Of a stretch of DNA of 64,000 bases, positions 17,247-26,923 are shown piece by piece. Every line of letters begins with the position of its first letter. Position 1 is the stretch's first letter. Origin of the DNA: Gemmata massiliana (GTDB taxonomy: Bacteria > Planctomycetota > Planctomycetia > Gemmatales > Gemmataceae); contig HG799464.1 of NCBI GenBank assembly GCA_000531095.1, positions 766,339-830,338 of the forward strand, given 5' to 3'. The notes under the pieces were generated by a model. That model had not been told where the DNA came from and did not search any database. It worked only from the letters and a program-made list of their open reading frames with translations. A program made the position numbers and the translations under genes.

Positions 17247-20200
17247 ATGGCACTGCTCCTGCGCCCGCCGGAAGAGCGCGAATCGCTCCCGGACCGCCTC
17301 GCCGAACTCGGGCGCACGCGGAAACGGGTCGCGCTCGCCGCGGGCGCGCTCGGGTTCATCGGGACCGTCGTCGGGATCGCGGCCCTCTCGGGCCTGCTCG
17401 ACGCGGCCGTTCACCTCTCCCCCTTCGTTCGCACACTCGCGCTTGTTACCCTCTTGGCGGCGGGGGGAATCGTTTGGGTGCGCGGGATCAGCCGGGCACA
17501 ACGCTACCGGACCGATGCCCTCACGGTCGCACTCGAACTCGAAGACCAGTTTCCTTCGCTCAACGACGCGCTCGCGTCGGCGGTCTCGTTCCTGGAGCCC
17601 CGCGGCGAGGACGCGTCCGACGAACTTCCACCTGCGATACCGGGCGTTTCCAATCGACTCACCGCGTCCGCGGTTCGAGTCGCGGAGCGCCGGGCCGGGC
17701 GCTTGCCGCTCGATTACATCGTCCCGACCGGCCGGTGCTGGTGGAACGCCTGGGCGTGCGGCGCGGCGCTCGCCGTCGCGCTGCCACTCGCATTATTCGA
17801 TACCGACCGCGCCGCGGTCGCGTTCGCGCGCCTCGCGGACCCGTTCGGCGCGCACCCCTGGCCGACCAAAACGCGGATCGAGTTCCTCGCACCGAAAGAG
17901 TTCCCGGTTCGCATCCCGAAGGGCGAAGCGTTCGAGCTCCGGTTCGCCGTGCGAGGCGAACTCGTGGGGCCGGCGACCGTCTCCGTGCGCGTGAAGGACG
18001 GCGGCGAGTTCGAGGACCCGTTCCCGCTCGCGCGCAACAACGACCCGCAAGTGCCCGGCGCCGCAGTCGTCACGGCCCGGTTCGATCCGTCGCGCGTTTC
18101 CAGCACGTTCGAGGTTCAGGTGACCTCGAACGACGCGGTAACCGACTGGCAAACGGTCACCGTAGTGCCCCCGCCGCGCCTGGTACCACTCGACGGGCGC
18201 CCCTCACCACAGTTCCACGTTTCCCCGCCCGCGTACACGCGCCTGCCCGCGGTCGAACTGCCGGCCGGGGCAACGGCGATCGAGATCCCGACCGGAACCG
18301 CGGTTCATTTCCGGGCGGCGACCGATGTCAAGCTCTCGGGCGCGGTCCTCACGTTCGCGGGGGACAAAACGGCCGTCACGAACGCGGTCCCGTTCGCGCA
18401 CCTCGGACAGTTCGATCCGATCGCGGCTATCGGCGCGCAGGCTCTCGCCAACGAGATGGCCGCCGACATTCCACTCACCGTTTCCGCAGACGGGATGCGG
18501 TTCTCCGCCACGTTCGTTCCGCTGCTGTCCGGTCCCTACGCGCTCAAACTGACCGACGACACGGGGTTGACCGGTACGCGGGTAATCAAGATCGACCTCA
18601 CACCGGACCCGGTTCCCAAAGTCACGCTCAACCAGCCCGTGACGGGGCGCGACCCGTCCTACCTCACGCTCGCGGCCTCGGTGCTCGTCAACGCCCTCGC
18701 GGAAGACCCGCTATACGGCGTGCGCGGCGCGTACCTCGAATACCGGGTCGGCCGCGACGGACCGGTGCGTTCGATCCCACTCGGCGCGGCCGGGAACCAG
18801 CCCATCATGGCCCTCGCGGGCGCGGCGGGCGGTTCGGCCGTGGTACTATCTCCGCCCGCAGCAAGCCTGGAAGCGTTCGCGCGCGTACCGATTGCCGCGT
18901 TTCTCCGCGACGACGGGGCGCCCGTGCGCGAGGGCGATCTGATTGTGCTCCGGGCCGCGGCCGGCGACTGGGACGACGTCGCGGTACTCAAGGGGCGCGG
19001 GCGCAGTATCGGCGAGGTCGAAATCCGCATCGCCGCGCCGGACGCGATTGATGCGTGGCTCCAGCGGGAACTGGCGACGATCCGCCCGGAACTCGTTCGC
19101 ATCCGGGAACAACAGCGCGACGCGAAGCAAAAAACGATCGAGGTGCTCCCGCTGCCGGGCGGCACGCTCGCGCCGGCCGACCGCGACCGGCTCGTCGGTG
19201 CGGACCTGGGCCAGCGCCAGGTCACGGGTAAGATTGCCGACCCCGCTCAGGGGTTGCGCGCGAAAGCGGACCTGCTCCGCGAAACGGTTCGCGCGAACGG
19301 GTTGCCGAAGTCGAACACGACCGACCGCGTGGAGATCGTCGCGACCGAACTCGGGCGCACCGCCGACCGCGACTTGGGCGCCGCGCAACAGAACTTAGCC
19401 GACGCGCTCCGGCTCGCCGGGCAGCTCCCCAAACCGGGCCAGGAAAAGGAACTGACGGACTACCTGCGCAAAGCCGGGCGGAGCCAGAAAAACATTGAGG
19501 ACACCGCGACCTCACTGCTCGACCTGCTCGCACTGTGGGGCGGGGCCGGCGAGATCCGGAGCGAGGCGCGCGTGCAGAAGGACATGATCCTGCGCCAGAT
19601 CGTGGGCAACGAGCACCTCAAGGAGCGCGTCAAAGAGGGCAAGCAGAACCCCGCCGGCGACGAGCAGCGCGAACTCGATCGCGCCGCGCTGCGGGCCGAC
19701 CAGTCCGCGGACCAGGCGCGCGAGTTGATCGGGCGCGCGGCGAACCTCGCGGCCGAAAAAGACAAGCAGGCGGGCGACCTCCGTTCCCAGGCCGCGCTCA
19801 AGGAAAAAGAAGCGGCCGAACTGAAGCGCCAGGCGGCCGCCACCGAGAACCCGGTCGAGCGGTCCTCGCTCGGCGCACAAGCCGACGGGGTCGCGGCGAG
19901 CACCGTCGACATGAAGGCCGCGGCGGACAAGGCCGAGGCCGAAGCCAAGGCGCTCCGTAAGGGGATCGAGGCGACCGGTGGTCAGGGGTTGGCCGACGGG
20001 CTCCGCAGCGCCGCCGATTTGCTCCGCAAAAACAAGCAAAGTGGCGCCGAGACCGCCCTGCGGTCCGCGGGCGGGCGGCTCGACGCGCTCGCAGAGGCGC
20101 TCGCGGAAAAGGAAGTGGACGCGATCCCCGAACTCGCCAAGCCGAAGGTCCAGCGCCGCGCCGCCGACCAACTGGACGCGCTCGCCGGGAACGTGGACAG

Positions 20201-21293
20201 CCTCCAGAAGCGCGTCGAGGCCGCGGCCCGGCTCCCCGACCCGACTCAGCGGGCCGAAACGCTCAAGATTCTGGGCCAGGAACAGGACAAACTCGTCGAG
20301 CGCGGGCGCGAGATGCTGCAAAAGCTGACCGCGGAAAAGGCCGAAGACGCCGCCCGCGACCTCCGCTCCGCCCTCGACCGGATGGAATCCGCACGCGACG
20401 ATCTGGAAAAGGGGCAGCCGAACACCCGATCCCAGCGCGAAGCGGTGGAGCGCCTCGACGCGGCGCGCGACAAGCTCGATCTCGCCGCCGCACAGGGCGG
20501 TCGGCAGCTCTCCGACGAGAAGCGCCGGAAACTCGCCGATCAGGTCCGCGCGCTGCTCGAAAAGCAGCGCGCGGCGGTGACCGAGGCGACCCGCATTCAC
20601 GGCGAAGTGGCGAAGCAAAAGGGGTGGGACAAGCTGCTCCTCACGAGCTACTCCGATATCGACACGGTGCGCGAAAAGGACATCGCAATCGAAGTGCGCA
20701 AGCTGGCCGAAGCGGACTTCGCGCCGCTCCCTGTTTTCGCCCGGTTGCTCACCGATTCCGCGAAGGCCATCGATACCGCCCGCGAGAAGATCAAAACGCG
20801 GTGCGACGACGCGGACCTTGCCGCCGCGTTCGACGCGGACCTCGAAGCCCTCGGGGACCGCAAGGTGATGCGGCCAATGGAACTCGCACTCCGGCGCCTG
20901 GAACAACTCGCCGACGCACTTAAACCCGACGACAAGAAGCCGCCCGCCAAGAACGGCAATGCCCCCGAGAACCCGCCCAAAGCGCCGAACCCGCCGGCGA
21001 ACCCCAATGGCGGGGGCGAACCGGACGTGGTTCCGCCGCTCGCACAACTGAAGGTGCTCCGCGCGCTCCAGGCGGAACTCAACGAGCGCACGGCACAGTT
21101 CGCGAAGGATCACCCGGAACCGGATAAACTAACGGACAGCGAGAAAGAAGAACTCGGGGAGTTGGAGCAGGCCCAGTGCGAGGTTACGGAACTGTTCGAG
21201 CAGATGGCGAAATTGTTCCCGTCGGCCGAGAAGGAAACGGACAAGAGCGAGAAAGCCGGGGGCGGGGACGCAAAAGAGAAACAGGGACCGTGA
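17247..21293 (+). CDS. DUF4175-like very large membrane-anchored coiled-coil protein
   Basis: The protein is 1348 aa. Two N-terminal helices (ALGFIGTVVGIAALSGLL and LALVTLLAAGGIVWV) precede a beta-rich region of several hundred residues. A long Ala/Lys/Glu/Arg-rich helical region of about 700 residues follows (for example LKEKEAAELKRQAAATENP), then a Pro/Asn linker (PPKAPNPPANPNGGG) and a short C-terminal helix. The order, directly after a BatA/vWA protein, matches planctomycete loci where DUF4175-type proteins follow vWA proteins. It is probably a periplasmic scaffold or envelope-stress component. No catalytic motif is seen. The start at 17247 is supported by GAGAGG upstream. Confidence 0.8.
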   Translation: MALLLRPPEERESLPDRLAELGRTRKRVALAAGALGFIGTVVGIAALSGLLDAAVHLSPFVRTLALVTLLAAGGIVWVRGISRAQRYRTDALTVALELEDQFPSLNDALASAVSFLEPRGEDASDELPPAIPGVSNRLTASAVRVAERRAGRLPLDYIVPTGRCWWNAWACGAALAVALPLALFDTDRAAVAFARLADPFGAHPWPTKTRIEFLAPKEFPVRIPKGEAFELRFAVRGELVGPATVSVRVKDGGEFEDPFPLARNNDPQVPGAAVVTARFDPSRVSSTFEVQVTSNDAVTDWQTVTVVPPPRLVPLDGRPSPQFHVSPPAYTRLPAVELPAGATAIEIPTGTAVHFRAATDVKLSGAVLTFAGDKTAVTNAVPFAHLGQFDPIAAIGAQALANEMAADIPLTVSADGMRFSATFVPLLSGPYALKLTDDTGLTGTRVIKIDLTPDPVPKVTLNQPVTGRDPSYLTLAASVLVNALAEDPLYGVRGAYLEYRVGRDGPVRSIPLGAAGNQPIMALAGAAGGSAVVLSPPAASLEAFARVPIAAFLRDDGAPVREGDLIVLRAAAGDWDDVAVLKGRGRSIGEVEIRIAAPDAIDAWLQRELATIRPELVRIREQQRDAKQKTIEVLPLPGGTLAPADRDRLVGADLGQRQVTGKIADPAQGLRAKADLLRETVRANGLPKSNTTDRVEIVATELGRTADRDLGAAQQNLADALRLAGQLPKPGQEKELTDYLRKAGRSQKNIEDTATSLLDLLALWGGAGEIRSEARVQKDMILRQIVGNEHLKERVKEGKQNPAGDEQRELDRAALRADQSADQARELIGRAANLAAEKDKQAGDLRSQAALKEKEAAELKRQAAATENPVERSSLGAQADGVAASTVDMKAAADKAEAEAKALRKGIEATGGQGLADGLRSAADLLRKNKQSGAETALRSAGGRLDALAEALAEKEVDAIPELAKPKVQRRAADQLDALAGNVDSLQKRVEAAARLPDPTQRAETLKILGQEQDKLVERGREMLQKLTAEKAEDAARDLRSALDRMESARDDLEKGQPNTRSQREAVERLDAARDKLDLAAAQGGRQLSDEKRRKLADQVRALLEKQRAAVTEATRIHGEVAKQKGWDKLLLTSYSDIDTVREKDIAIEVRKLAEADFAPLPVFARLLTDSAKAIDTAREKIKTRCDDADLAAAFDADLEALGDRKVMRPMELALRRLEQLADALKPDDKKPPAKNGNAPENPPKAPNPPANPNGGGEPDVVPPLAQLKVLRALQAELNERTAQFAKDHPEPDKLTDSEKEELGELEQAQCEVTELFEQMAKLFPSAEKETDKSEKAGGGDAKEKQGP

Positions 21294-21332
21294 CACCGCC
21301 CCCCCTTCTTGATCTTGCTACTGGGGTGACGC

Positions 21333-21749
21333 ATGAACCGCATTTCGTTCTTCGCGATGTTCGCCGTTACGGTCGCGTGTACGAACGCGCGGGCCGCGGC
21401 CGAGCGCCCGGTCGCCCCCCCGCCGCGCGAGATCCGGCCCGACGGCACCCGCGATCCCGTTCCGCAATCGGAGCCACCCGCTCCGGGCGAAAACCCGGCC
21501 GTCACCGTGAAGCGCATCATCGAGAACTCGAAGGACGTCGGCGACAAGCTCGCGAAAACGGACACGGGAACCGACACTCGCAAGAAACAGAACAAGATCC
21601 TCTCCGACATCGACGCACTCATCAACCAACAAGAGAACCCTCCGCCGCCCCAACCCGACCAGAACAAGGATAAGGACAAGAACCAAGATAAGGATGCCTC
21701 GCAAGGAGAGAAACAGATCGTCGAAAGACCCGCTGCTCGACCGACATGA
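21333..21749 (+). CDS. Exported Lys/Asp/Gln-rich protein, N-terminal part (possibly split gene)
   Basis: The ORF is 138 aa with a signal peptide (ISFFAMFAVTVACTNARA). A Pro-rich stretch, a short helix (VKRIIENSKDVGDKLAK) and a charged repeat (PDQNKDKDKNQDKD) follow. The tail after this repeat (ASQGEKQIVERPAARPT) differs in character. Its stop overlaps the ATG of the next ORF (ATGA). The next ORF repeats the same PDQNKDKDKNQDKD and lacks an export signal. Either the two are coupled genes or one gene split by a frame change; I favour the latter, moderately. Confidence 0.6.
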   Translation: MNRISFFAMFAVTVACTNARAAAERPVAPPPREIRPDGTRDPVPQSEPPAPGENPAVTVKRIIENSKDVGDKLAKTDTGTDTRKKQNKILSDIDALINQQENPPPPQPDQNKDKDKNQDKDASQGEKQIVERPAARPT

Positions 21750-21808
21750 GCCCTCCGCAGGACGAACCCGACCAGAACAAGGATAAGGACAAGAACCAAG
21801 ATAAGGAT
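21652..21808 (+). repeat. 44-bp direct repeat in two frames
   Basis: Positions 21652-21695 and 21765-21808 are identical, starting AACCCGACCAGAAC, at an offset of 113 bp. That offset is not a multiple of three, and the intervening 69 bp are unique. Both copies encode the same PDQNKDKDKNQDKD peptide, each in the frame of its own ORF, so selection or recent duplication preserved the reading. Confidence 0.8.
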
Positions 21809-22303
21809 AAGAGCAAGGATAAAGACAAGAGCGATAAGAAAGACCCGATGATGGACCCGGGCATGGCAATGAAGAACGACATGCCGATGAGCGGGATGAA
21901 CATGGGTGATCCGCCCCCGATGGGCGGGATGGGAGAGTCGCAACCGATGGGACGCAAGCCGCGCATGGGCGACCCGATGAACGACACGAAGAAGGAACAA
22001 AACAGCGGCGCGAAGGAGCAGAACAAACCCGAGTCCGAACCAAAGAAGGGCGGGCAGGAACCCAAGGGCACGCCGGGGAAGACCGGCGGTAACCCGATGG
22101 GCACGATGAAACCCGGTAAACCGTCGATGCCGTTCGAGGAAGACGTCGCGAAGGACGTTTGGGGGCACCTCCCGGATAAGCTCCGCCAGCAGATGTCGCA
22201 GTACTACAAAGAAGATTTCACCCCGAAGTACGCGGAGCTGCTGCGGCTGTACTACTCATCGCTCTCGGAAAAAGGGACGAAACCCGGCGAGCCGCGAAAG
22301 TGA
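21746..22303 (+). CDS. Asp/Lys/Met-rich low-complexity protein, C-terminal part
   Basis: The ORF is 185 aa. Charged repeats (DKDKSKDKDKSDKKDP) are followed by a Met/Gly/Pro-rich tract (MMDPGMAMKNDMPMSGMNMG and MGGMGESQPMGRKP). A folded-looking C-terminus follows: FEEDVAKDVWGHLPDKLRQQMSQYYKEDF and YAELLRLYYSSLSEKG. This C-terminal motif (WGHLPxxxRQxMxQ) is common at the end of planctomycete exported proteins in vWA/DUF4175 clusters. With no signal peptide of its own it probably belongs to the preceding ORF. Function is unknown. Confidence 0.65.
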   Translation: MSPPQDEPDQNKDKDKNQDKDKSKDKDKSDKKDPMMDPGMAMKNDMPMSGMNMGDPPPMGGMGESQPMGRKPRMGDPMNDTKKEQNSGAKEQNKPESEPKKGGQEPKGTPGKTGGNPMGTMKPGKPSMPFEEDVAKDVWGHLPDKLRQQMSQYYKEDFTPKYAELLRLYYSSLSEKGTKPGEPRK

Positions 22304-22383
22304 TTGATTGTTTACGAGTTGACCGAAGCACGCCCGTGTGCCGACCTCCGAATCGAAAACGAGCGCCCCAAGAGCTCCGACTC

Positions 22384-23532
22384 ATGCGTAATCCCCTGCG
22401 TTCCGTGTCGCGACGCGACTTCCTCCGGACAACGGCGGTGGGCGGGTCGGTTGGCGCGCTCCACCTAGCCGGCTTCGCCCAACAGGGCGGGCCGCGCGCG
22501 GACGAACAGACCGCCCCGCGGTCGGACACGGGTGCGGAGTTCATCACTCCGGATACGCAATCGGCCGTCGACCGGGGATTGGGGCTGCTCGCGCAGAGCC
22601 AGTCGGCCGACGGGTCGTTCGGGGACCGGATCAGTGGGGCCACGGCGGGCATCACCGGGCTGAGCGGGCTGGCCCTGCTCGGGGCCGGGAACCAGCCCGG
22701 GCGCGGGAAGTACGGGCGGAACGCGAGCCGCGTCGTCGATTACGTCACCGGGCTGGTCACGGGCACCAACCCCGGGTTCCTGAGCGACAACCAGTTCGGG
22801 CGGATGGGGAACCAGCCCAGCGCGATGTACAGCCACGGGTTCGCGGGCCTGTTTTTGGCCGAAGTGTGCGGGATGCTCCCGGACGTGCAGCGCCAGAAAA
22901 AGGTGCGCGCGGTACTGGAAAAGGCGACCGCGTTCGCGGTGGCCGCGCAGAACGGCGAGGGCGGGTGGCGCTACGAACCCAACGCGCCGTTCGCGGACGT
23001 GTCGGTGACGGTGGCAATGATGATGGCCCTGCGCGCGGCCCGGAACGCGGGCGTGTTCGTGCGCAAGGACGTGGTCCGGCGCGGGGCCAAGTACATCCGC
23101 GAGTGCCAACTGGCCGATGGCGGGTTCAGCTACTTCAAGGGCAACGGACCGTCCGCGTTCGCCCGCACCGCGGCGGCAGTGGTCGGACTGTACAGCGCGA
23201 GCATCCCCGAGGACGAGAAGGTCAACAACGGGGCCATCGAGCGCGGGCTCCGGTACCTTCAGCAGTTCATGCCCAACCGCCAGTTCAACCAGCGCGAACT
23301 GCCCCCGGCGCACTACTACTACGGCCAGTATTACGCGGCCCTGGCGATGTGGTCGGCCGGCGGGGACTATTGGCGCACCTGGTTCCCCGCGATCCGCGAC
23401 GAACTCCTGGGGCGCGCCCGGGCCAGCGGCGGCACCTGGACCGACACCTACCACGGCCCCGCGTATGCGACGGCCATGAGCCTCATCGTGCTCCAGTTGC
23501 CCAACAACTACCTGCCCATCTTGCAGAAATAG
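22384..23532 (+). CDS. Tat-exported squalene-cyclase/prenyltransferase-repeat protein
   Basis: The protein is 382 aa from the ATG at 22384. SRRDFLRTTAVGGSVGA is a twin-arginine signal. The mature protein is an alpha/alpha barrel built of squalene-cyclase/prenyltransferase repeats: LLAQSQSADGSFGD, AVAAQNGEGGWRYEPN, IRECQLADGGFSYFKG, ASGGTWTDTYHGPAYATAM. The QxxxGxF/W motifs are present, but the DxDD acid of true cyclases is not, so it is probably a non-catalytic or glycan/lipid-binding relative. It closes the vWA-DUF4175 gene run. A paralogue lies at 44367. Confidence 0.85.
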   Translation: MRNPLRSVSRRDFLRTTAVGGSVGALHLAGFAQQGGPRADEQTAPRSDTGAEFITPDTQSAVDRGLGLLAQSQSADGSFGDRISGATAGITGLSGLALLGAGNQPGRGKYGRNASRVVDYVTGLVTGTNPGFLSDNQFGRMGNQPSAMYSHGFAGLFLAEVCGMLPDVQRQKKVRAVLEKATAFAVAAQNGEGGWRYEPNAPFADVSVTVAMMMALRAARNAGVFVRKDVVRRGAKYIRECQLADGGFSYFKGNGPSAFARTAAAVVGLYSASIPEDEKVNNGAIERGLRYLQQFMPNRQFNQRELPPAHYYYGQYYAALAMWSAGGDYWRTWFPAIRDELLGRARASGGTWTDTYHGPAYATAMSLIVLQLPNNYLPILQK

Positions 23533-23721
23533 CCCAGAGCACACGGGGTTGAGTCGCACGTGTCGGTCCTTACGTCACTCTTCTGTAACGCGATTCATAA
23601 CTTTCGTTTGACGCGCCCCGCGCCGTGTGGTTATTATCTTTCCAGAGGTGGTCATTCGCTTCTCTCCTCGAATGTCACGCCGGCAGCGTCCTTCGCGAAT
23701 CGACCATCGGAGACAGACGCA

Positions 23722-25398
23722 ATGACCGCGTGGGCAACAATCCGCCGGTTCGGAGCCGCGGGCGCACTCGTTTTGAGCGCGTTCGTGTTCACGTCCCCCC
23801 CGGCTAGCGGAACGCCCGAACCCAAACCCGTCCGCCCGGCGAAACCGACGCCCGCTCAACTGCGCGAGATCGCGGAGAAAGCGGAAAAGAACGGGGACTG
23901 GGAAGCCGCGTTCAACGCTTATTGCCACCTGTTCGTCGCGGACCGTTCGTCACCCGAACTGCGCGACAAGCTCAACGTTGCTCTTCGGTACACCCAGCAA
24001 CTCCGCCGGTACCGCGACCCGAGTTTCCAGCAATTTGTTAACGGGGTGCAACTCGATAGCGGGTTGGATCTCTTCGACGAAGTGTTCCAAAAGCTCCCGG
24101 TGGTCTATGCGGACCGCGAGAAAGCTACTGTGCAGAATCTGTGGGCCTTCGCGATCGAAGAACTGGATCGCGCTCTGGGCAACGTAGCATTTCGACAAGC
24201 GTTCCTCAACGCCCCGCGGATCGACAAAGTAGACCAGTTCCGTTCGACGCTCCGCCAACAATGGGCCAAGCGCAGTATCGCAGACCACAAAGAGGCCCGT
24301 AGCGGGCTCCGGCGCCTGATCGCGGCCGCCCAGGAGCACTTCACGGTTCGGGTTCCGGCGGCGTTCGCAATCGAAGCCGCTTGCGGTGCGTGCAGTGGAC
24401 TGGACGAATACACGGTCTTCCTCGCCCCGAGCGCCGGGAGCGACGCATCACAGATCCCGGACCTTTCCGCCGCGGGGTTGTATCTCGGTATCGAGAAGAA
24501 CGCGCTCGTTATCGATGGGATCGTCCCGAACTCTTGGGTCGCACTGAACTACCCGCAACTGCGCCGCGGAGACAGAGTGACTCGTCTGAACAACCGCACG
24601 ATGGACGCGGCCGGACTGTCGGGTGCGATTAACGCGCTTCGCAACCCGACCGACGGCGCCCACCAACTCGATATTAAAGGCGCCGGCGACGACGCCAAAA
24701 TCGAAGTGCGCATTCCGGTTACGATTCCGTCCGTGTACGGCACCGGGATGATTCCGAGCAAGCCGGTCGGTTACGTTCGCATCGGTAATTTTCAGACGAG
24801 TACCCCACAGGAACTCGACGAAGCCCTAGCCGAACTGAAGTCCAAAGGTGCCCGGGCAGTGGTCATTGACCTCCGCGGCAACCACGGCGGTTCGTTCCTC
24901 GCGAGCGTCGAAACCGCCCGCCGTCTGCTACCCGCCGGGTTAATCGTCACTACCCAGGGACAAGTGAGCGACGTCGCGAACCAGGTCTTCAGTTCCGCGA
25001 GCGGAATGAGCGCTCACGATATTCCCATCGTGATCCTCATCGACGCCGAAACCGCGTCCGCCGCAGAAGTTCTGGCCGCGGCCCTGAAAGACAACAACCG
25101 CGCCACGCTCGTCGGGATGCCGAGCTTCGGAAAAGGCACGGTCCAGTGCCCTGTCAAGCTCGTCACGCTCGATGACCTCGATCCCGCGACCGGTAAGAAG
25201 GTGAGCAAGACCGGCACGGTGCGTGTAACGATCGCGAAGCTGGTCGCTCCGAGCGGTCCCATTAGCGGGGGCGGCATCAGCCCGCACTTCCTCGAATCGG
25301 ACACGACGCTCCAACTGGAAATCGCGGCAGACAAGGCCCAGGAACTCGCGACCGGTCGAATGTCGCAACCGATCCCGGCTCCGCCGCTGATCCCCTGA
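23722..25398 (+). CDS. S41 family C-terminal processing-type protease
   Basis: The protein is 558 aa from the ATG at 23722 with signal peptide (GALVLSAFVFTSPPASG). An N-terminal helical region precedes a PDZ domain (SAAGLYLGIEKNALVIDGIV then PQLRRGDRVTRLNNR) and the S41 catalytic domain: DLRGNHGGSF, IVILIDAETASAAEVLAAAL, GMPSFGKGTV. The catalytic Ser is about residue 446 and Lys about 471, the 25-residue spacing found in Tsp/CtpA. It should cleave unstructured C-termini in the periplasm. It is a single gene with its own upstream region of about 190 bp after the squalene-cyclase-repeat gene. Confidence 0.9.
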   Translation: MTAWATIRRFGAAGALVLSAFVFTSPPASGTPEPKPVRPAKPTPAQLREIAEKAEKNGDWEAAFNAYCHLFVADRSSPELRDKLNVALRYTQQLRRYRDPSFQQFVNGVQLDSGLDLFDEVFQKLPVVYADREKATVQNLWAFAIEELDRALGNVAFRQAFLNAPRIDKVDQFRSTLRQQWAKRSIADHKEARSGLRRLIAAAQEHFTVRVPAAFAIEAACGACSGLDEYTVFLAPSAGSDASQIPDLSAAGLYLGIEKNALVIDGIVPNSWVALNYPQLRRGDRVTRLNNRTMDAAGLSGAINALRNPTDGAHQLDIKGAGDDAKIEVRIPVTIPSVYGTGMIPSKPVGYVRIGNFQTSTPQELDEALAELKSKGARAVVIDLRGNHGGSFLASVETARRLLPAGLIVTTQGQVSDVANQVFSSASGMSAHDIPIVILIDAETASAAEVLAAALKDNNRATLVGMPSFGKGTVQCPVKLVTLDDLDPATGKKVSKTGTVRVTIAKLVAPSGPISGGGISPHFLESDTTLQLEIAADKAQELATGRMSQPIPAPPLIP

Positions 25399-25404
25399 GA
25401 AACT

Positions 25405-25953
25405 GTGCAAATCCCACCGCGTACCTCTCCTCCTCTGGATCTCCTCAGTGCGGTTCCAGAGGATGCGCATTCGGTGGTTGAACGGTGGTGGGCTACTCTC
25501 ACCGAAACCGAACAGCGCGAACTGTCAGAACTGTGGGATTCGCGCCGGGAAGAGCATTTCTTTACTCCTCAATCCGCCTTCATTGACCTTCCCGATGCGT
25601 GGGAAAATCTTCCCACAGTGACCGGCGGGCGCTTCGTCCCGCACGATGATTCCGCGCGAATGGCCGATTGGATCGATGACTGGCTCGAATACCTATCGGG
25701 GCACGAGGAAGTCGTCCTGTTGTCGAGAGCAGTTGTTGTGTTTCGCACTTACCACATGTGCCAAATCGAGCCGGCAGCGCGGGCCGTCACGGCTTGTGGC
25801 CTCTTGCCCGCGAGCTTCTGCTGCCCGGTTGCGCGCCCCACGTGCCCGATGCAACGGGTTCAAGCGATCGCTCCCAATCAATCGTTCCACCTCGCTCCCG
25901 CGGCGGCCGGTGGCTGGTGGGTCATTGCTCCGGGAGTGCGCACCAGAAACTAA
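25405..25953 (+). CDS. Hypothetical protein with C-terminal Cys motif
   Basis: The ORF is 182 aa, GTG start at 25405, six bases after the S41 protease stop. The N-terminal half is helical and acidic (AHSVVERWWATLTETEQRELSE, MADWIDDWLEYLSGHEE). The later part has FCCPVARPTCPMQ, three Cys in a compact Pro-rich motif. I recognise no family. Amino-acid composition is protein-like and the tight spacing suggests cotranscription with the protease. An alternative is that only the downstream part is translated. Confidence 0.55.
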   Translation: MQIPPRTSPPLDLLSAVPEDAHSVVERWWATLTETEQRELSELWDSRREEHFFTPQSAFIDLPDAWENLPTVTGGRFVPHDDSARMADWIDDWLEYLSGHEEVVLLSRAVVVFRTYHMCQIEPAARAVTACGLLPASFCCPVARPTCPMQRVQAIAPNQSFHLAPAAAGGWWVIAPGVRTRN

Positions 25954-26047
25954 ACGGTTCGCGTTGTTCGCCGTATGCTTGGCACAGTTTCTCCCGTTTT
26001 TTCGCAGAAGACTCGTCGCCAGAGGGCCGACCGGTTACGGTAATCGC

Positions 26048-26923
26048 ATGAGCAGTTCCTCCCTCACCGCAGCCGAAGCGGACGCAGCCGACGCGCTCAT
26101 TCGGCTCGCGCTCGCGGAAGATTTCGGAACGACCGGCGACCGCACGAGCCTCGCCACGATCCCGGAAGCCACACGTGCCCGGGCCGCGTTCGTCGCCCGA
26201 ACAACGGGCGTAGTCGCCGGGTTGCCGGTCGCGGATCGCGTGTGTCGAACGGTTAGCGCGGACCTCACGTTCACCCCTGCAGTCCCCGACGGCACCGCCA
26301 CGGAGCGCGGAACCGTCCTGGCGACGGTTTCCGGACCGCTCCAGGCGATCCTCGCGGCCGAACGGACCGCACTGAACTTCCTACAGCGATTGAGCGGCGT
26401 CGCGTCCCTGACGCGACGGTTCGTGGATGCGGCCCACAGTTCTACCGCCAAGGTGCTCGACACGCGCAAAACGACACCGGGCTGGCGGCTCCTGGAAAAG
26501 TACGCCGTTCGCGCCGGTGGGGGAACGAACCACCGCATCGGGCTGTACGACGGCATACTGATTAAAGACAACCACATCGCCGGGCTGAACGGGGACGTGC
26601 GCAAGTCCGTCGAGGCGGCCCGGACCTATCCCGGGAACGCGGGGCTGCCGGTCGAAGTAGAAGTAGACACCCTCGAACAGCTCGAACACGCGCTCGCGGT
26701 CAAAGCAGACATCGTGCTCCTCGACAACATGTCGCTCGACCAACTGCGCGCGGCAGTTAATCGGCGCAACGAGGTCAGCCCGGCCACGCTGCTGGAAGCC
26801 TCGGGCAACGTGAACCTGACAACGATCCGTGACATCGCGGCCACCGGCGTGGACCGCATTAGTGTGGGCGCGGTCACACACTCCGCCCCCGCACTGGACA
26901 TCGGACTGGACTACGCAGCGTGA
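26048..26923 (+). CDS. nadC: Nicotinate-nucleotide pyrophosphorylase (carboxylating)
   Basis: The protein is 291 aa from the ATG at 26048. It converts quinolinate and PRPP to nicotinate mononucleotide in NAD biosynthesis. Family motifs: EDFGTTGDRTS near the start, ERTALNFLQRLSGVA, KVLDTRKTTPGWRLLEKYAVRAGGG (core PRPP/quinolinate-binding arginines and lysine), NHRIGLYDGILIKDNH, EVEVDTLEQ, LLDNMSLDQ, LEASGNVNL and GVDRISVGAVTHS. Length is normal. Its TGA overlaps the GTG of birA by four bases, so the two are cotranscribed and coupled. Confidence 0.95.
   Translation: MSSSSLTAAEADAADALIRLALAEDFGTTGDRTSLATIPEATRARAAFVARTTGVVAGLPVADRVCRTVSADLTFTPAVPDGTATERGTVLATVSGPLQAILAAERTALNFLQRLSGVASLTRRFVDAAHSSTAKVLDTRKTTPGWRLLEKYAVRAGGGTNHRIGLYDGILIKDNHIAGLNGDVRKSVEAARTYPGNAGLPVEVEVDTLEQLEHALAVKADIVLLDNMSLDQLRAAVNRRNEVSPATLLEASGNVNLTTIRDIAATGVDRISVGAVTHSAPALDIGLDYAA

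Noticed and set aside
22384-23532. Squalene-hopene cyclase activity for the barrel proteins (here and at 44367)
   Set aside because: Both lack the DxDD catalytic motif, are too short for a full cyclase and carry export signals.
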